From positions 1 through 22,258 of the forward strand of contig JBOFSQ010000018.1 of the NCBI GenBank assembly GCA_051651625.1: a stretch of DNA of 22,258 nucleotides. The letters are read 5' to 3'. Shown piece after piece: positions 15,434-21,644 of this stretch (position 1 is the stretch's first letter; each line of letters begins with the position of its first letter). Both the position numbers and the translations under genes were made by a program. The DNA is from JBOFSQ01 sp051651625 (GTDB lineage: Bacteria; Planctomycetota; Planctomycetia; Pirellulales; Thermoguttaceae). The notes beneath the pieces are model-generated. The model was not told the origin of the DNA and made no database searches. It was given only the letters and a program-made list of their open reading frames with translations.

Positions 15434-15885
15434 AAATCGTTTTGGACACGAACATCTATGTTTCTGCGCTTTTATCGGGCGGTAAATCGCAAGCGGTTAT
15501 TGATCGCGGACGCGCTGAAGCCGACGCGATTTTCGGTTCAACAGAAATCCTCGAAGAACTGTTTGCGGTTTTACTGCGCCGGAAGTTTGCGCTTCCGTAT
15601 GACGTTGTTTATCGTTATGTGAAGTGTTTGGAAAAAATTGTCAGTCCGGTGAAGTTAGGAGATTATCCGAAAGTTTGCCGCGATGCCGATGACGACAAAA
15701 TTCTCGCTTGCGCGGCAATTTGCCAAGCAGACTTCATCATCACTGGCGACGACGATTTGTTGGTCTTGAAAGAATACCACACCACAAAAATCTGCACCGC
15801 CGCCGAGTATCTTGACTTGATCGAAGCGGAAAATTTCACCGATTCCAAACCACCACTCCCAAACAAGGAACCCAAAGTATGTTAA
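15430..15885 (+). CDS. PIN-domain ribonuclease, toxin-like
   Basis: The 151-residue protein starts at ATG 15430, overlapping the antitoxin stop. It carries the PIN acidic residues: D6 in VLDTNIYVSALL, E42/E43 in TEILEELFAVLLRRKF, D85-D89 in CRDADDDKILACA and D107-D109 in IITGDDDLLVLKEY. This pattern fits the PIN_3 type of Mg-dependent RNases found in toxin-antitoxin pairs. The final residues (about 135-151, SKPPLPNKEPKVC) are a low-complexity tail whose codons carry the ribosome site of the next gene. Its stop overlaps the ferritin start by seven bases (ATGTTAA, 15879-15885). All catalytic acids are present, so it should be active unless inhibited by its partner. Confidence 0.9.
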   Translation: MKIVLDTNIYVSALLSGGKSQAVIDRGRAEADAIFGSTEILEELFAVLLRRKFALPYDVVYRYVKCLEKIVSPVKLGDYPKVCRDADDDKILACAAICQADFIITGDDDLLVLKEYHTTKICTAAEYLDLIEAENFTDSKPPLPNKEPKVC

Positions 15886-16400
15886 GTCCCGACATGTCGC
15901 GTTTGCTCAACGAGCAGGTCAACGCAGAAATTTATTCGTCGTATCTCTACATGGCGATGGCGGCGTGGGCGCAGGAGCAGAACCTCGCCGGAATGTCGCA
16001 CTGGCTGATGATTCAAGCCGAAGAAGAACGAATCCACGCTTTGAAGTTTTTTCAATTCGTGCTCGAACGCGGTGCGAGTGTCGCGTTCACGCAGATCGCC
16101 GCGCCGCCGTCAACGTGGAACTCACCACGCGAAGTCTTCGAACAAGTACGTTCACACGAGGCATACGTTACGAAGCTCGTCAACGCGCTGGTCGATCAGG
16201 CAATCAAAGACAGTGACCACGCGACAAACAATTTCTTGCAGTGGTTCGTCGCCGAACAGGTCGAGGAAGAGGCGTCGGCGGAGCAGGTGCTGCGGCAGTT
16301 TCGGCTGATGTCCGACACGCCGGGGTTCCTCTACATGCTAGACAAAGAACTGGCAACCCGCGTTTTGAATCCGCTCCTCGCCGCGCTCAGGCCAAGCTGA
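15879..16400 (+). CDS. ftnA: ferritin, FtnA type
   Basis: The 173-residue product is a full-length non-haem ferritin, a 24-subunit iron-storage shell with ferroxidase activity in the cytoplasm. The diiron ligands sit at the same numbers as in E. coli FtnA: E17, E50, H53, E94, Q127 and E130. Characteristic sequences are NEQVNAEIYSSYLYMAMAAW, AEEERIHALKFF and FLQWFVAEQVEEE. The start ATG 15879 lies within the end of the PIN gene, after AAGGAA (about 15867-15872), so translation is probably coupled to the toxin-antitoxin-like pair. The 3' end overlaps the convergent gene at 16387 by 14 bases. Confidence 0.95.
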   Translation: MLSPDMSRLLNEQVNAEIYSSYLYMAMAAWAQEQNLAGMSHWLMIQAEEERIHALKFFQFVLERGASVAFTQIAAPPSTWNSPREVFEQVRSHEAYVTKLVNALVDQAIKDSDHATNNFLQWFVAEQVEEEASAEQVLRQFRLMSDTPGFLYMLDKELATRVLNPLLAALRPS

Positions 16401-16887
16401 CAAGTGCCTCGCTCGTCTCGAAGAACGACTGCGTGATCGCGGCGAAGACGTCGGTCGTTGCGACTTGTTCTTGTACCGCGCCGACCGCGAGAACGTCGCC
16501 AGAGAGCCAGAAGAGACAGTACGTTATTTCGTTTTCGCGGAACGCTATCGCTTCGGCGATGCAAACGACGTCGAGATAGAAGAAGTGCATTTCGTAGCCG
16601 ATCAAGACGCGACCGCCGATGTTTCGCGTCACGGGCGAGACTTCGATGCCGTCGTACTCCGCCTGCATCGCCGCAACCGATTCGCGGCACCGCGCATCGA
16701 CGGCATCGACGGCATCGGCGTCATTGTCGTCGTCGTTGCGGTAGATGTTGAGCATCCAGAACGCACCGTCGGGATTCGTCACCTGAATCGTTGCGTGTTC
16801 GCTTGTCACGTCGTATTCGTCGAGTACCCAGTTCGTCGGATACGAAAACGCGACACCATGTTTGTTGTAGATGCGTACAGATTTCAT
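16387..16887 (-). CDS. DcrB/PsbP-like conserved protein
   Basis: The 166-residue protein has no signal peptide. It begins VRIYNKHGVAFSYPTNWVLDEYD and continues TIQVTNPDGAFWMLNIYRN, the layout of DcrB/PsbP-like alpha-beta domains, and ends in an aromatic-rich region FRENEITYCLFWLSGD and a final helix. Residues about 51-68 are an Asp-rich stretch (DDDNDADAVDAVDA) encoded by near-tandem nine-base units around 16690-16735. Its start overlaps the preceding gene's stop by four bases (ATGA), so it is the last gene of a three-gene operon. The assignment rests on fold-like pattern only; function unknown. Confidence 0.7.
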   Translation of the reverse strand: MKSVRIYNKHGVAFSYPTNWVLDEYDVTSEHATIQVTNPDGAFWMLNIYRNDDDNDADAVDAVDARCRESVAAMQAEYDGIEVSPVTRNIGGRVLIGYEMHFFYLDVVCIAEAIAFRENEITYCLFWLSGDVLAVGAVQEQVATTDVFAAITQSFFETSEALVSLA

Positions 16888-17141
16888 GACAGTTTCTCAA
16901 TGAACTTGGCGAGTAGCGCAGCGTCGTCTTTGGCGACGAGGTGATCGATTTTGTCTTGCGGAACTTTGAGATTTTCGAGCGCGGCGGTGATCCGTTTCCA
17001 GATCGCCAGACGCTTTTTCCCTTCGGAAAGATAGAGATCGGTCACGAGTTCTTGGAGCCTTTGCCCCGCGATGTCGCTGCGGTTGTCGTAGTACCGCTTG
17101 ATGATCTTGTCTTGATACGGTGTGCGATTTTGTAGACTCAT
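16884..17141 (-). CDS. small conserved helical protein of unknown function
   Basis: From ATG 17141 the product has 85 residues: MSLQNRTPYQDKIIKRYYDN, then LQELVTDLYLSEGKKRLAIWKRI and ITAALENLKVPQDKIDHLVAKDDAALLAKFIEKL. It is predicted to be almost wholly helical and highly charged, with no membrane segment or known catalytic motif. I recall similar short proteins in other planctomycetes but cannot name a domain. A GTG at 17168, overlapping the upstream stop by four bases, would add nine residues; the conserved-looking part starts at MSLQ, so I prefer 17141. The stop overlaps the next gene (ATGA 16887-16884), suggesting coupled translation. Confidence 0.75.
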   Translation of the reverse strand: MSLQNRTPYQDKIIKRYYDNRSDIAGQRLQELVTDLYLSEGKKRLAIWKRITAALENLKVPQDKIDHLVAKDDAALLAKFIEKLS

Positions 17142-17164
17142 TGTTCTGAACGGTTGAAAAAGTT

Positions 17165-17629
17165 TCACGCCACGTCGCGGTCAACGAAGAAACGTAAACG
17201 GTAACGGAGTTCGTCCATCATTCGCCGTGGTACGGGGATAAATGTAGAACGGAGCGGAAGCAGTGGGTAACGATCAATCGTGGGAGTAATGGATACCCCA
17301 TCTTGGAAACACTGGTACGACTTGATTTCTTGCCACAATATCAACTGCCGTCGTCCGAGGATACGCCGTTCGATTCCGTCGTGAGTGATGCTAACAGAAA
17401 ACGGGACAAAGTACCACCAACTTATTGCCGCAAGTAGAAACAAAATCGCCAATACAATATGGACACTCGGAGCCGTTTCAACAACGATGCCAACGAGAAC
17501 CATCGTCGCCAGCAGCATCAGTACAGAGACCACTTTGTGGTCCGATGCCATCCAAATGCGATAGTCGATTTGTGCGAGGTCGTCTTCTTTCCAGACGGTT
17601 TCGCTGCCGCGGCTTTCACTAGTTGTCAT
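17165..17629 (-). CDS. two-helix membrane protein, possibly with PH-like domain
   Basis: The 154-residue protein begins with a polar segment, has two membrane helices (about 33-50 and 56-75) joined by a very short turn, and then a soluble part SVSITHDGIERRILGRRQLILWQEIKSYQCF. That arrangement, in which a strand, the ILGRRQLILWQEI element and more strands follow a helical hairpin, is typical of bacterial PH-like membrane proteins. It is the first gene of the minus-strand operon with 16884-17141 and 16387-16887. Function unknown. Confidence 0.7.
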   Translation of the reverse strand: MTTSESRGSETVWKEDDLAQIDYRIWMASDHKVVSVLMLLATMVLVGIVVETAPSVHIVLAILFLLAAISWWYFVPFSVSITHDGIERRILGRRQLILWQEIKSYQCFQDGVSITPTIDRYPLLPLRSTFIPVPRRMMDELRYRLRFFVDRDVA

Positions 17630-17676
17630 TGTGTCGTGCCTATCAATTTTCGCAACTGTTCATGTTTTTTGAGGAG

Positions 17677-17802
17677 TCTCACACGAAGGCACAAAGAAGA
17701 ATTTTAACGCGGAAATCGCTGAATGGCGGAAATACGCGGAAGTTCTGAATTCCGCGAGTTCCGTGTTCTCTCCTCTTCGTGCCTTTGTGCCTTCGTGTGA
17801 GA
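17677..17802. repeat. MITE-like palindromic element with 19-bp inverted ends
   Basis: TCTCACACGAAGGCACAAA (17677-17695) is the exact reverse complement of 17784-17802. Inside are copies of GCGGAAAT/ACGCGGAA and their complements (17709-17760). No coding potential. Repeats with TTCGTGCCTTTGTGCCTTCGTG-like ends are commonly dispersed in planctomycete genomes. Confidence 0.8.
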
Positions 17803-17893
17803 AAAAAAGAACTGCCATTAAAGTATGCTGTCATGCGAAGCGTGAACGATTGCTAAAATTGATAGATACATCGTGTCGTGCTGGCTGGAAGAA

Positions 17894-18172
17894 TCAATTT
17901 GCTTCGAGCAACACTTGCAAATAACGTTTTCCGGTCGGGCCATAAAAGAGAACGCGATTTTGATCTTGTTCCCAGATTGCGGTGAGTTTTACGCTTCGCG
18001 GCCCGTGAAGCGTGAACATTTTTCCGCACTCACAATCACGACCGCGACGCAGAGTTGCTTCGCTAGTTGGAAATGCGTCGGGCAGTAGTTCGTGATCGCG
18101 ACAAAGCGTGTTGTAGACAAAGCGTGCGAGTTCGTCCGTCGAGTCCAAAGATGGGATGCTGCGCGTAACCAT
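17894..18172 (-). CDS. hypothetical protein, 92 residues
   Basis: ATG 18172 lies ten bases after AAGGAG on the minus strand (plus 18183-18188). The product reads STDELARFVYNTLCRDHELLPDAFPTS, then ECGKMFTLHGPRSVKLTAIWE and RVLFYGPTGKRYLQVLL, suggesting an N-terminal helix followed by a small beta domain. Two cysteines form C-x-C. No signal peptide or membrane segment. It resembles short conserved hypothetical proteins of Pirellula-like bacteria from memory; no function is known. A terminator-like hairpin on the same strand lies about 50 bases before its start, so its expression may be controlled by attenuation. Confidence 0.75.
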   Translation of the reverse strand: MVTRSIPSLDSTDELARFVYNTLCRDHELLPDAFPTSEATLRRGRDCECGKMFTLHGPRSVKLTAIWEQDQNRVLFYGPTGKRYLQVLLEAN

Positions 18173-18211
18173 AACCGATATGCTCCTTCAATCAAGATTG
18201 TCATCCTTGAC

Positions 18212-18274
18212 AAAAAAGAAAAAAAGTGTCGCAAGGTATGAGCAACTAAAGGAGAGCCGTCATACCCGCGACAC
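18212..18274 (-). terminator. strong Rho-independent terminator hairpin in a leader or small RNA
   Basis: On the minus strand GTGTCGC (18274-18268) pairs with GCGACAC (18232-18226), and inside it GGTATG (18266-18261) pairs with CATACC (18240-18235). The stem is followed immediately by TTTTTTTCTTTTTT (18225-18212). There is no gene on the minus strand between the RimO start and this point, so it must end a short transcript started in the 18275-18387 region, either a small RNA or an attenuated leader of the gene at 18172. The loop carries CTCCTTTAG, a perfect complement to a Shine-Dalgarno sequence. Confidence 0.7.
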
Positions 18275-18303
18275 ACTAATTGTATCGTGTCATAGTAGCG
18301 CGA

Positions 18304-18316
18304 TTCTACTGTAGAA
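18304..18316. promoter_or_regulatory. small perfect palindrome, possible operator
   Basis: TTCTAC-T-GTAGAA is an exact palindrome in the divergent region between the 92-residue gene and rimO. On the minus strand it lies beside TTGACT(N17)TATTTC. It may be a protein-binding site; the assignment is weak. Confidence 0.3.
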
Positions 18317-18387
18317 ATAGAGGGTTTTGCGAAGTTAGTCAAAACAGAAGGCTTGAGTGATTTACACAAACAGTTAGCGATTTTTTT

Positions 18388-19761
18388 ATGTTCACGATCA
18401 TCTCTCTTGGTTGTCCGAAAAATCTTGTTGATAGTGAAACGATGACTGGTCGTCTCGTTGCAGCGGGACACAAGTTCACTCCGCAGTTGAACGATTCGAC
18501 AACTCTCGTTGTCCTGAATACCTGCGGATTTCTCGCATCGGCACGCGACGAAGGACGCACGTTAATCGACGACCTCCTCGACTGGAAACGCGAAGACGAC
18601 ACACGAAAACTTGTCGTCACCGGTTGCCTTGTTAAGCATTCTGGTGATGCGATTGCGAACGAGTTTCCTGAAGTCGATGCGTGGATCGACGTTGCGTCGG
18701 AGAACGAGATTGTTGATGTCGTCGCGCGACTGATGGCGAACGTTGCAACAACATCATCGCGTCTCGTGACGCAGACCGATTCGCGTCTCACTCTCGACGA
18801 CCGCCAGCGACAACTCTTGACGCGACCACACATTGCGTACTTGAAAATCGCCGACGGTTGCAATCGACGTTGTTCGTTTTGTTTGATTCCGTCGATTCGC
18901 GGGCCGTTCGTTAGCAAACCGATTGAGGTTCTCGTTGACGAAGCGACCGCGCTGGCCGCGTGCGGCGTCAAGGAACTTGTCGTGATTGCGCAGGAGACGA
19001 CGTTTTACGGTGCAGACATCTACGGCAAACCGCAGCTTTCGCAGCTTCTTTCGCGGCTTGAAAAGATCGACGGGATCGAGTGGATTCGTCTCATGTATAC
19101 TTATCCAGCGTTCTTCGACGACGAGATTCTTGCGATGCTCCGTTCGCGTGGCAAGTTGCTGCCGTACCTCGACATGCCGCTTCAGCACGCATCAGACGCG
19201 ATGCTAAAACGGATGAACCGCGCGACGACGCGCGACGCAACCGAAAAACTGCTCGAAAAACTTCGCAACACTCGCGACGATTTGGTGCTGCGAACGTCGC
19301 TCATTGTTGGTTTTCCCGGCGAGACCAGCGAGGACTTCCGCGATTTGACGCAATTTGTTCAGCGTTGGCGGTTTGAGCGTTTGGGCGTTTTCGAGTTCTC
19401 GCCCGAATCGGGGACGCCAGCGGCAACGCTTTCCGATCCGGTCCCGCCGGAGACGATGAGACGCCGCGCGGCGCGACTGATGAAGATTCAGGAAGAGCAC
19501 GCTATCGCTGCACGCACCGCGCGACTCGGACAAACCATCGACGTCATCATCGACAGCGACGTGCAAACCGAAGACGCCGACAACGGTGACACTGCCCCAA
19601 CGTTTTTTGTTGGCCGAAGTGTCGCCGACGCACCGGACGTTGACCCTGTAATTTACGTCACGGGCGACGCGAAGATTGGCGAGATTGTCCGTTGCGAAAT
19701 GGTTGCCGTTCAAGGCCTCGACGGAATCGCGGTCGTCGCCGAACAAGAACACGAAGCGTAA
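18388..19761 (+). CDS. rimO: ribosomal protein S12 methylthiotransferase RimO
   Basis: The 457-residue protein has the full MTTase architecture. The N-terminal UPF0004 domain holds the second cluster cysteines C9 (SLGCPKNLVDSE), C46 (NTCGF) and C80 (TGCL). The radical-SAM domain has C158, C162 and C165 (DGCNRRCSFC), and a C-terminal TRAM region follows after about residue 380. LGCPKNLVDSE distinguishes RimO from MiaB. It adds a methylthio group to the conserved aspartate of ribosomal protein S12. There is no evident ribosome site before ATG 18388 (a T7 run precedes it). The stop codon and last residues (EHEA) are encoded by a copy of the GAAGCGTAAGCG repeat. Confidence 0.96.
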   Translation: MFTIISLGCPKNLVDSETMTGRLVAAGHKFTPQLNDSTTLVVLNTCGFLASARDEGRTLIDDLLDWKREDDTRKLVVTGCLVKHSGDAIANEFPEVDAWIDVASENEIVDVVARLMANVATTSSRLVTQTDSRLTLDDRQRQLLTRPHIAYLKIADGCNRRCSFCLIPSIRGPFVSKPIEVLVDEATALAACGVKELVVIAQETTFYGADIYGKPQLSQLLSRLEKIDGIEWIRLMYTYPAFFDDEILAMLRSRGKLLPYLDMPLQHASDAMLKRMNRATTRDATEKLLEKLRNTRDDLVLRTSLIVGFPGETSEDFRDLTQFVQRWRFERLGVFEFSPESGTPAATLSDPVPPETMRRRAARLMKIQEEHAIAARTARLGQTIDVIIDSDVQTEDADNGDTAPTFFVGRSVADAPDVDPVIYVTGDAKIGEIVRCEMVAVQGLDGIAVVAEQEHEA

Positions 19762-19771
19762 GCGAATGCCC
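19749..19771 (+). repeat. GAAGCGTAAGCGAATGCCC repeat containing the RimO stop codon
   Basis: ACACGAAGCGTAAGCG followed by AATGCCC matches the repeats at 11251-11273 and 11284-11306, with one change (GAGTG to GAATG). The TAA at 19759-19761 is the rimO stop. Confidence 0.8.
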
Positions 19772-19797
19772 GGACGGAAAAAGTTCAAAAACCCCTC

Positions 19798-19826
19798 TTG
19801 CAAAGAATCGAAACGATTGCTACAAT
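19798..19826 (+). promoter_or_regulatory. promoter of tRNA-Asn
   Basis: TTGCAA (19798-19803) and TACAAT (19821-19826) with the ideal 17-base spacer, about 50 bases before the tRNA. Good match to the sigma-70 consensus. Confidence 0.65.
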
Positions 19827-19876
19827 TCCGCCTCACTTGCGAACGCGACATCTTTTGTTGGCGTATTGCTTGTCGA

Positions 19877-19950
19877 TCCCTGGTAGCTCAGTTGGTTAGA
19901 GCGGCGGACTGTTAATCCGTAGGTCGAAGGTTCGAGTCCTTCTCGGGGAG
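19877..19950 (+). tRNA. tRNA-Asn (anticodon GTT)
   Basis: The 74-base gene folds as a standard cloverleaf: acceptor TCCCTGG/TCGGGGA (with two G-T pairs) and discriminator G, D-arm GGTAGCTCAGTTGGTTAGAG, anticodon loop CTGTTAA giving GTT, and T-arm GGTTCGAGTCC. CCA is not encoded. It follows rimO and precedes lower-GC genes, so its 3' end may have served as an integration site. Confidence 0.95.
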
Positions 19951-20059
19951 TTGGGGGAGTTTTCGTGTTGTAACGTGTTGTTGGTTGATGACCGTCCCCC
20001 GCCTAATAATCAGCAGACACAGAGGGCTTGTGGAGTTTCACAATTTTTGATTTATTTTT

Positions 20060-20647
20060 ATGCCAAAAGCCGCCATAACACCCATTTCCAGCAGTAAGCC
20101 CGTTTCAAGACAGAGGTCAGCGTCGCCAACTAGATATGGTGTCCAGACTTCGGTTGCCACTCACCCCCCCTTGAGTGTAGTGCTCCCAGAAACCATAGAA
20201 TCATCGACCAGTATCCACGAAGAAGATATCCATCAATCTGTAAATATCATTTTTCGGGACGGCAAGACCGTTAAGAAACGAACCGAAGAACTGGTGAAAG
20301 ATATTCGTGAAATGTACGCTACTCGGGAAATAGCCGACAAGCAAAGAGACGCCTTTGCAAAACAGTTCGACAAGCTTTTAAAAATACTGAACAATTGGTG
20401 CCACGAAAATGCGGAGAATTTGTCGGCAGCCTGCTTGGCGCAAAGACCTACCAAGCCAAACACCTTGTGTTTTCTGGCGATTCAAAAGGATAATCAGTAT
20501 TCTGTAGCATTTTCCGATGCACTAACCAAACTAGAAATGAAGGTGGAAGACAACGCAGATTTGTATCTGGTTAATTTGGAAGTTATGGAATATCCTTACC
20601 TAGAGGATGTTGTAAGTCTTGTAAATGCGTACAACTATAAGCATTAA
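20060..20647 (+). CDS. unknown protein, first gene of an accessory pair
   Basis: The 195-residue protein starts at ATG 20060, with no clear ribosome site nearby, so a later start is possible. The first 50 residues are Ser/Pro/Thr-rich and probably disordered. Residues about 60-125 are helical and charged (TVKKRTEELVKDIREMYATREIADKQRDAFAKQFDKLLKI), compatible with a coiled coil. The rest is alpha-beta (NTLCFLAIQKDNQYSVAFSDALTKLEMKV). I do not recognise a domain. Base composition is clearly more AT-rich than in the flanking genes. The HEPN-like gene follows after 21 bases, suggesting an operon. A C7 run (20164-20170) lies in its coding sequence. Confidence 0.75.
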   Translation: MPKAAITPISSSKPVSRQRSASPTRYGVQTSVATHPPLSVVLPETIESSTSIHEEDIHQSVNIIFRDGKTVKKRTEELVKDIREMYATREIADKQRDAFAKQFDKLLKILNNWCHENAENLSAACLAQRPTKPNTLCFLAIQKDNQYSVAFSDALTKLEMKVEDNADLYLVNLEVMEYPYLEDVVSLVNAYNYKH

Positions 20648-20668
20648 ATACTACGGAGATAGTTGGTA

Positions 20669-21124
20669 ATGGCAACGGCAGAACAGCATCTTAAAATTGC
20701 AAATAACCACCAAAATTTTATTCGGTCGGTTTGTAATGCAGTAAGGGAATCACCAGAAGATTTCCCCCCCAAGGTTTTTTGTCCTCTGGTTGTTGTTGCG
20801 TGCTATTATCGGGTTATACATATTTTGGAAGCTATTTTTGACATGAGTGGTAAACCACACGTTTTCCCGGCAGATGAAGCAGAGGCAGATGGTCGAAGAA
20901 CGTCGTTTATAAAAGTGTTGAAACTGGAAGATGATATTCGGGCGAAATATAAAGTACTGCGTAGACTCGTCCTACACGCAAAATATTTTCCTAGTGGCAG
21001 TCCCCAAGATTATGATATTGTTACAGACATTGATAAGCTCACTCAATCTGTCGTTAAGGATCATTTGGTGAGTTTTGAGAATCTGGTCGCCGCCAGATTA
21101 TCCATAGCCGTCACATCAGTGTAG
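20669..21124 (+). CDS. HEPN-like protein
   Basis: ATG 20669 lies nine bases after GGAGA (20655-20659); TTG 20663 is an alternative. The 151-residue product is all helical in appearance: EQHLKIANNHQNFIRSV, then PLVVVACYYRVIHILEAIF, then RRTSFIKVLKLEDDIRAKYKVLRRLVLHAKYF. The order of a short N-terminal helix, a buried Y-x3-H-x2-EA helix and a Y-x2-L...AKYF helix is that of small HEPN proteins. R98-x4-H103 fits the HEPN R-x4-6-H RNase motif, though this is my reading by eye. Such proteins are often RNase toxins or helpers in defence. A C7 run at 20764-20770 lies in the gene. Sure it is real; family assignment is moderate. Confidence 0.6.
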   Translation: MATAEQHLKIANNHQNFIRSVCNAVRESPEDFPPKVFCPLVVVACYYRVIHILEAIFDMSGKPHVFPADEAEADGRRTSFIKVLKLEDDIRAKYKVLRRLVLHAKYFPSGSPQDYDIVTDIDKLTQSVVKDHLVSFENLVAARLSIAVTSV

Positions 21125-21644
21125 TAGCCCCTTACCGTCTTCGGCAAAGAAAGAGGGATGCCAGTGGGGTGCCTCTAAAAACGCCTCCTTCCCACCCCAA
21201 AAAAGTCTACACGCTATTTTGGGCTTCGTGGACAAGTGCTAATAGTGGAGTATAACGTGAGTTGGTTTTCAGTTTATTCCCCCACGTGCCTTGTGAAAGC
21301 GAGTGTCTGGCGTGCCCCAAAAACCGCTTGGCTTCGTGGAGTACCACTCGCTGCGCTACGGTGTATCGCTAACGCGATTCCCGTTTTTTTTGTCACTTCT
21401 ACCGTTCACTATCAAGCTCGTGTAACGCGGGAACACTGTCGGGACTTTCGGCGACGTCGCCGAAAATCCCTCCGCGTCTCCCGCAGGGCCCTGTCGGGCG
21501 AAGTGCAACATCAACCGGCCTTTTTTTCCTCCCCCCTCCTTCTTGTGAAGGGGGGAGGGAAAAAAGTTGGGCGTGAATCTGCGTACAGGTGCAAGCCGTT
21601 CTCTCGCTATCGCGTACCAATCTTGAATGGTTGTTTAGGCGTTC
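21125..21644. other. gene-free spacer with palindromes
   Basis: No convincing gene lies here. It holds a near-perfect 30-bp palindrome at 21441-21470 (core TTTCGGCGACGTCGCCGAAA at 21446-21465) and a C/G-rich fold-back at about 21522-21566 (TTTTTTTCCTCCCCCC facing GGGGGGAGGGAAAAAA). Open frames in this stretch are shadow frames of low-complexity sequence. Confidence 0.6.

Noticed and set aside
16690..16735. Tandem nine-base units in the DcrB-like gene as a variable repeat
   Set aside because: Only about two to three imperfect units (ATCGACGGC); too few to claim a repeat locus, noted only as an Asp-rich stretch.
19877..19950. A copy of the tRNA 3' end downstream as an attachment site
   Set aside because: I could not find a second copy within the window; any right attachment site would have to lie further on.
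21522..21566. C/G-rich fold-back as a Rho-independent terminator
   Set aside because: The T run is on the 5' side and the A run on the 3' side on either strand, so no U tract follows the stem.
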